Assembly (NCBI RefSeq): GCF_964275005.1
Contig: NC_092704.1
Span: forward strand, 34,798,416 to 34,862,415
Length of the DNA stretch: 64,000 nt
From: Diadema setosum
Lineage: Eukaryota; Echinodermata; Echinoidea; Diadematoida; Diadematidae
Reading direction: 5' to 3'
The notes beneath the pieces are model-generated. The model made no database searches. It saw only the letters and a program-made list of their open reading frames with translations, and was not told where the DNA came from. The position numbers and the translations under genes are program-made. Below are positions 61,380-64,000 of this stretch, one piece after another. How positions within the stretch are numbered: position 1 is the first letter of the stretch; each line of letters begins with the position of its first letter.

Positions 61380-61741
61380 CAGGGTGGTCCACAAGGGGTT
61401 TGAGTGTGTCGCAACAACATGCTCAAATTCTTGTGCAACATCCTCAAAAGCCAGCAACATGCTGTGCAACATCCTTGAGAATTAGAGACATGCTCAAATA
61501 AAATATATTCAAACATGTGAAAACCATTCAAGTACAAAACTTCAGAAACATTCAAACTTCTGTACTTAGAAAATTTTTGTGCAAAACATGAGGCAGAACA
61601 TATTAGAGCATAAGCAGCATGATGAGAAATAAGAAGCAAAATATTGCATGCTACTCGCTCATGATACGTATTCCCTGCACGTACAATTTCTGCAATACTC
61701 TTACATTCTAAGCTTGTTATTTCAAGTTGTGGACCACCATA
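61380..61741. mobile_element. MITE with GGTGGTCCACAA ends, 6-bp duplication TGACAT
   Basis: CAGGGTGGTCCACAA at the left, inverted TTGTGGACCACCATA at the right, TGACAT at 61374-61379 and 61742-61747. The interior repeats GCAACATCC and ATGCTCAAA. A 150-residue minus-strand open frame spans it but has no recognisable domain. Confidence 0.7.
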
Positions 61742-64000
61742 TGACATGCCAATCTTCTGTATTACCATGATATGAATCCTGCACATTATGACTTTTATGT
61801 AAGAAGATCCACTCAGGCATGATAGCATCACATTTCGTCATGAATGCATCTGTGATAAAGATTGATGACCAAAGCAAGTCAGCAGATGTACTGATTGGTG
61901 AATAACATACACTTGTACATTTTGTTGAAATTGGATGTAGCATTCGTAATATTTGCAATTTTTGTATTGGTGCATTCCCATTAAAAAAAAAAAAAAAAGA
62001 TGATAATAATTCTGACGTCATCAGCACATGTATGTTATCTTTTCAAAGGCAATGCTGCTTCATGTTTTGATTGTTTGTTATTGCGTCTAGTCTAAAAGAA
62101 AGTAGACAGAATCGTGAAAAAATGAGGATACATTTTCTTCTTTTTTTTTAAATTTTGTATATTTTGCAGATATGTAGAAGGATCTCAGTGATGATATCTT
62201 GTCTGGTATGCCCACTCTTGTGCTAGCTTTCATGGTTCAAATTGTATTCAGCTTGATTTTTAAGTGTGTTCACCTGTAGCTGGTCCACCGCAATGATTCA
62301 CACTGTCCGCTCAGCTATCAGTCACATGTGCCATATTGTACAGTGTTGTGATGTTGTTTTTTCTGCTTTGCTTCTTTTTTTTTTAGATAAATGTATATTT
62401 GGCTGCAGAAATAATTTTGCAAGTCAAAAATAATCATCCATCATCGTGGGAATTCATTACTTTTTATCTTTTTAATATTTTAGTATTTTGTATTTTTCCC
62501 AGGCATTAGCTTGTGGCATAGTGATTGTTTATGAAAGCAGTAGCCATCATTCACAGGACATTGTGGTTAAGAAATATGGTTGATGCAAAATGCTTCTTAT
62601 AGATTACACCATATCATACATGTATTAGGGTGTAATGTCAGAATTCATTTTGAAACTTTGTAAGATAATTCACTTCTGTAAATAATTTTTCTGTTTTGGT
62701 ATAAGTTGGCAGTTCTATATTATTTTCATTTCATTTTTTAATGCCACTTAAAGAAATTTAAGAAAAGTGTTTAAAGAAAGTGTTTGAATCGGCCATAAAA
62801 AAGTACAGTGTCCTTCAGAAGCTTATGAACCACCAATAAGCAGTTTGTGATTTCATGTCTCAAAATAGAATGCGGGAAGTCATGGCTCAATGGTTTGAGT
62901 TGGTCAGAAAAATAGTGGCAGCAGGAGTGCAGGTGATAAAACTATCATTAAATTCCAAATATTCCTTTACCATAAGTGGAAAAAGATACAAAGGTTGTGT
63001 ATTTACTCCCCCCCCCCCCCATCTTTTTATGTCAAAATGAAGTGAGAGTTAATCTGTTCGAACTTGATTCATTTCTGTAAATTTATCCATTTTCTCTTCT
63101 TCATATTACAGTCTCTGCAAAAGGGATTTTACATGTAGCCTTATAGCGTTGGACGAGATGGCATTCATCTTTTGAAGATGTGATTTTTTGTTCTTTGAAA
63201 AGTTCTGTTTATGATTTATTGAGCCCACACTGAGCGATTTCATTTCATATCTCCCAGAAAAAATAAACGTGAATATCATGAATTCAATCGTGTGAAATGG
63301 CAACCTGTGATTTGTTACTTACACCTCTCACCCTGTGCTGTTATCTGCACATGGTATAGAATGTACAATGCACAGCCAAAATGGAGGTGTCTAGATGGAT
63401 AGTTTGGTGATCTAGTTTAGCTCAAGTTTTACAACTTTCTGCCCCTTCCTGAAATTTTGGAGGTGCAACCAATACTTGGTGAATTTCACATGCTGATGGG
63501 AAAGTAAGTTTGTTTGTTTGTTTTTTTTTTTTTCAGCTCACCATTTCATATTTTAAGCGGGGATGTTCTTGTCCACTTGTAGGGCCTAAATAATGCATAA
63601 AGGTTGTACCAGGAGCTGTAATGGCTACTATTCTCCTTTTGCTGTTAGTGTAAGGGTGACTCACAGAGTAAATGAAGCCTTTAGATCCTTTAAATATTTC
63701 TTGATCAGACTAAAAAGACATTGTGGGTGCTGCTATCACCTTCTCCCTGTTCTAAAGAGTAGATCAGCTGATAACACCTTGACCTCATGGGGGAAAGGTC
63801 AAGTTGAGGTCTTGTCCCCAGGGGGTCAGGAAGCCAGAAGAAAGTGGGAGGGGGGGGGGGTGCAACTGACATGTGTCATAAAAAACACCAAATCTGGGAA
63901 CCAGACAAGGGAAATGCTAGTTTGTTCACTTGGTACTTTGTAGTCTCAAAATGCTGACATTAAATTAAAACGTATTCCACAGTGCACAATCTCAGCATGT

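Larger units (their letters stand above)
59862..64000. other. Second intron (continues past the window)
   Basis: I searched by eye for an exon starting with HWLD-type sequence and found none. Apart from the MITEs at 60148 and 61380 it holds simple runs: A near 61983-61998, C near 63009-63020, T near 63518-63533, G near 63850-63860. Confidence 0.5.

Noticed and set aside
61379..61831. 150-residue minus-strand frame
   Set aside because: It spans a MITE with its own terminal repeats and target duplication; no recognisable domain.

Overview
This window is nuclear DNA of an invertebrate deuterostome, most likely an echinoderm. It is AT-rich and intron-bearing, with many small inverted-repeat transposons, recurrent TAGGCCTA palindromes and (CGGA)n-tailed repeats of the kind I associate with sea urchins and their relatives. 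That assignment is inference. Nothing here looks bacterial, and almost all longer open frames are chance or repeat-derived.

Only two host genes can be supported. TMEM177 (minus strand, 10019-10948) is a complete single-exon coding sequence for a mitochondrial inner-membrane protein of the cytochrome c oxidase subunit 2 assembly pathway; a splice acceptor lies just upstream in its 5'UTR. The second is a Yurt/EPB41L5-type FERM gene (plus strand). Its first coding exon is 31291-31464 and its second is 59757-59861, separated by a 28.3 kb intron, and the gene continues beyond the window. The two genes are divergent neighbours. The human orthologues both lie at 2q14.2 (TMEM177, PTPN4, EPB41L5), so this looks like an old deuterostome linkage.

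The most striking object is between them. Positions 14527-26036 form an 11.5 kb element bounded by near-perfect terminal inverted repeats and flanked on both sides by the 11-bp direct repeat CGTGCGGGACG. Inside it are an outer left arm, a second inner left arm, and a right arm in inverted orientation. The inner arm and right arm make a palindrome of about 5.4 kb. Tandem arrays of a roughly 40-bp unit carrying ACGTCGACGACAA sit inside each arm, and copies of a GGATCC-ended module lie at the centre. No transposase is recognisable. It resembles a foldback or Mutator-like non-autonomous element. Two 5'-truncated LINEs (14873-15838, 17937-19508) and a hairpin MITE (24194-24369) have since landed in it.

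The rest is a dense MITE landscape: a piggyBac-like element at 3654-4420; several families with TTAAAGG termini; several families with CAG...CTG-type ends and 6-bp target duplications; a 1.48 kb TIR element at 12959-14440 that encloses promoter-like CCAAT boxes; a 686-bp element nested in another MITE at 50099-50784; and a 31-bp minisatellite at 4508-4818. The long intron holds only such repeats and simple sequence as far as I can see.
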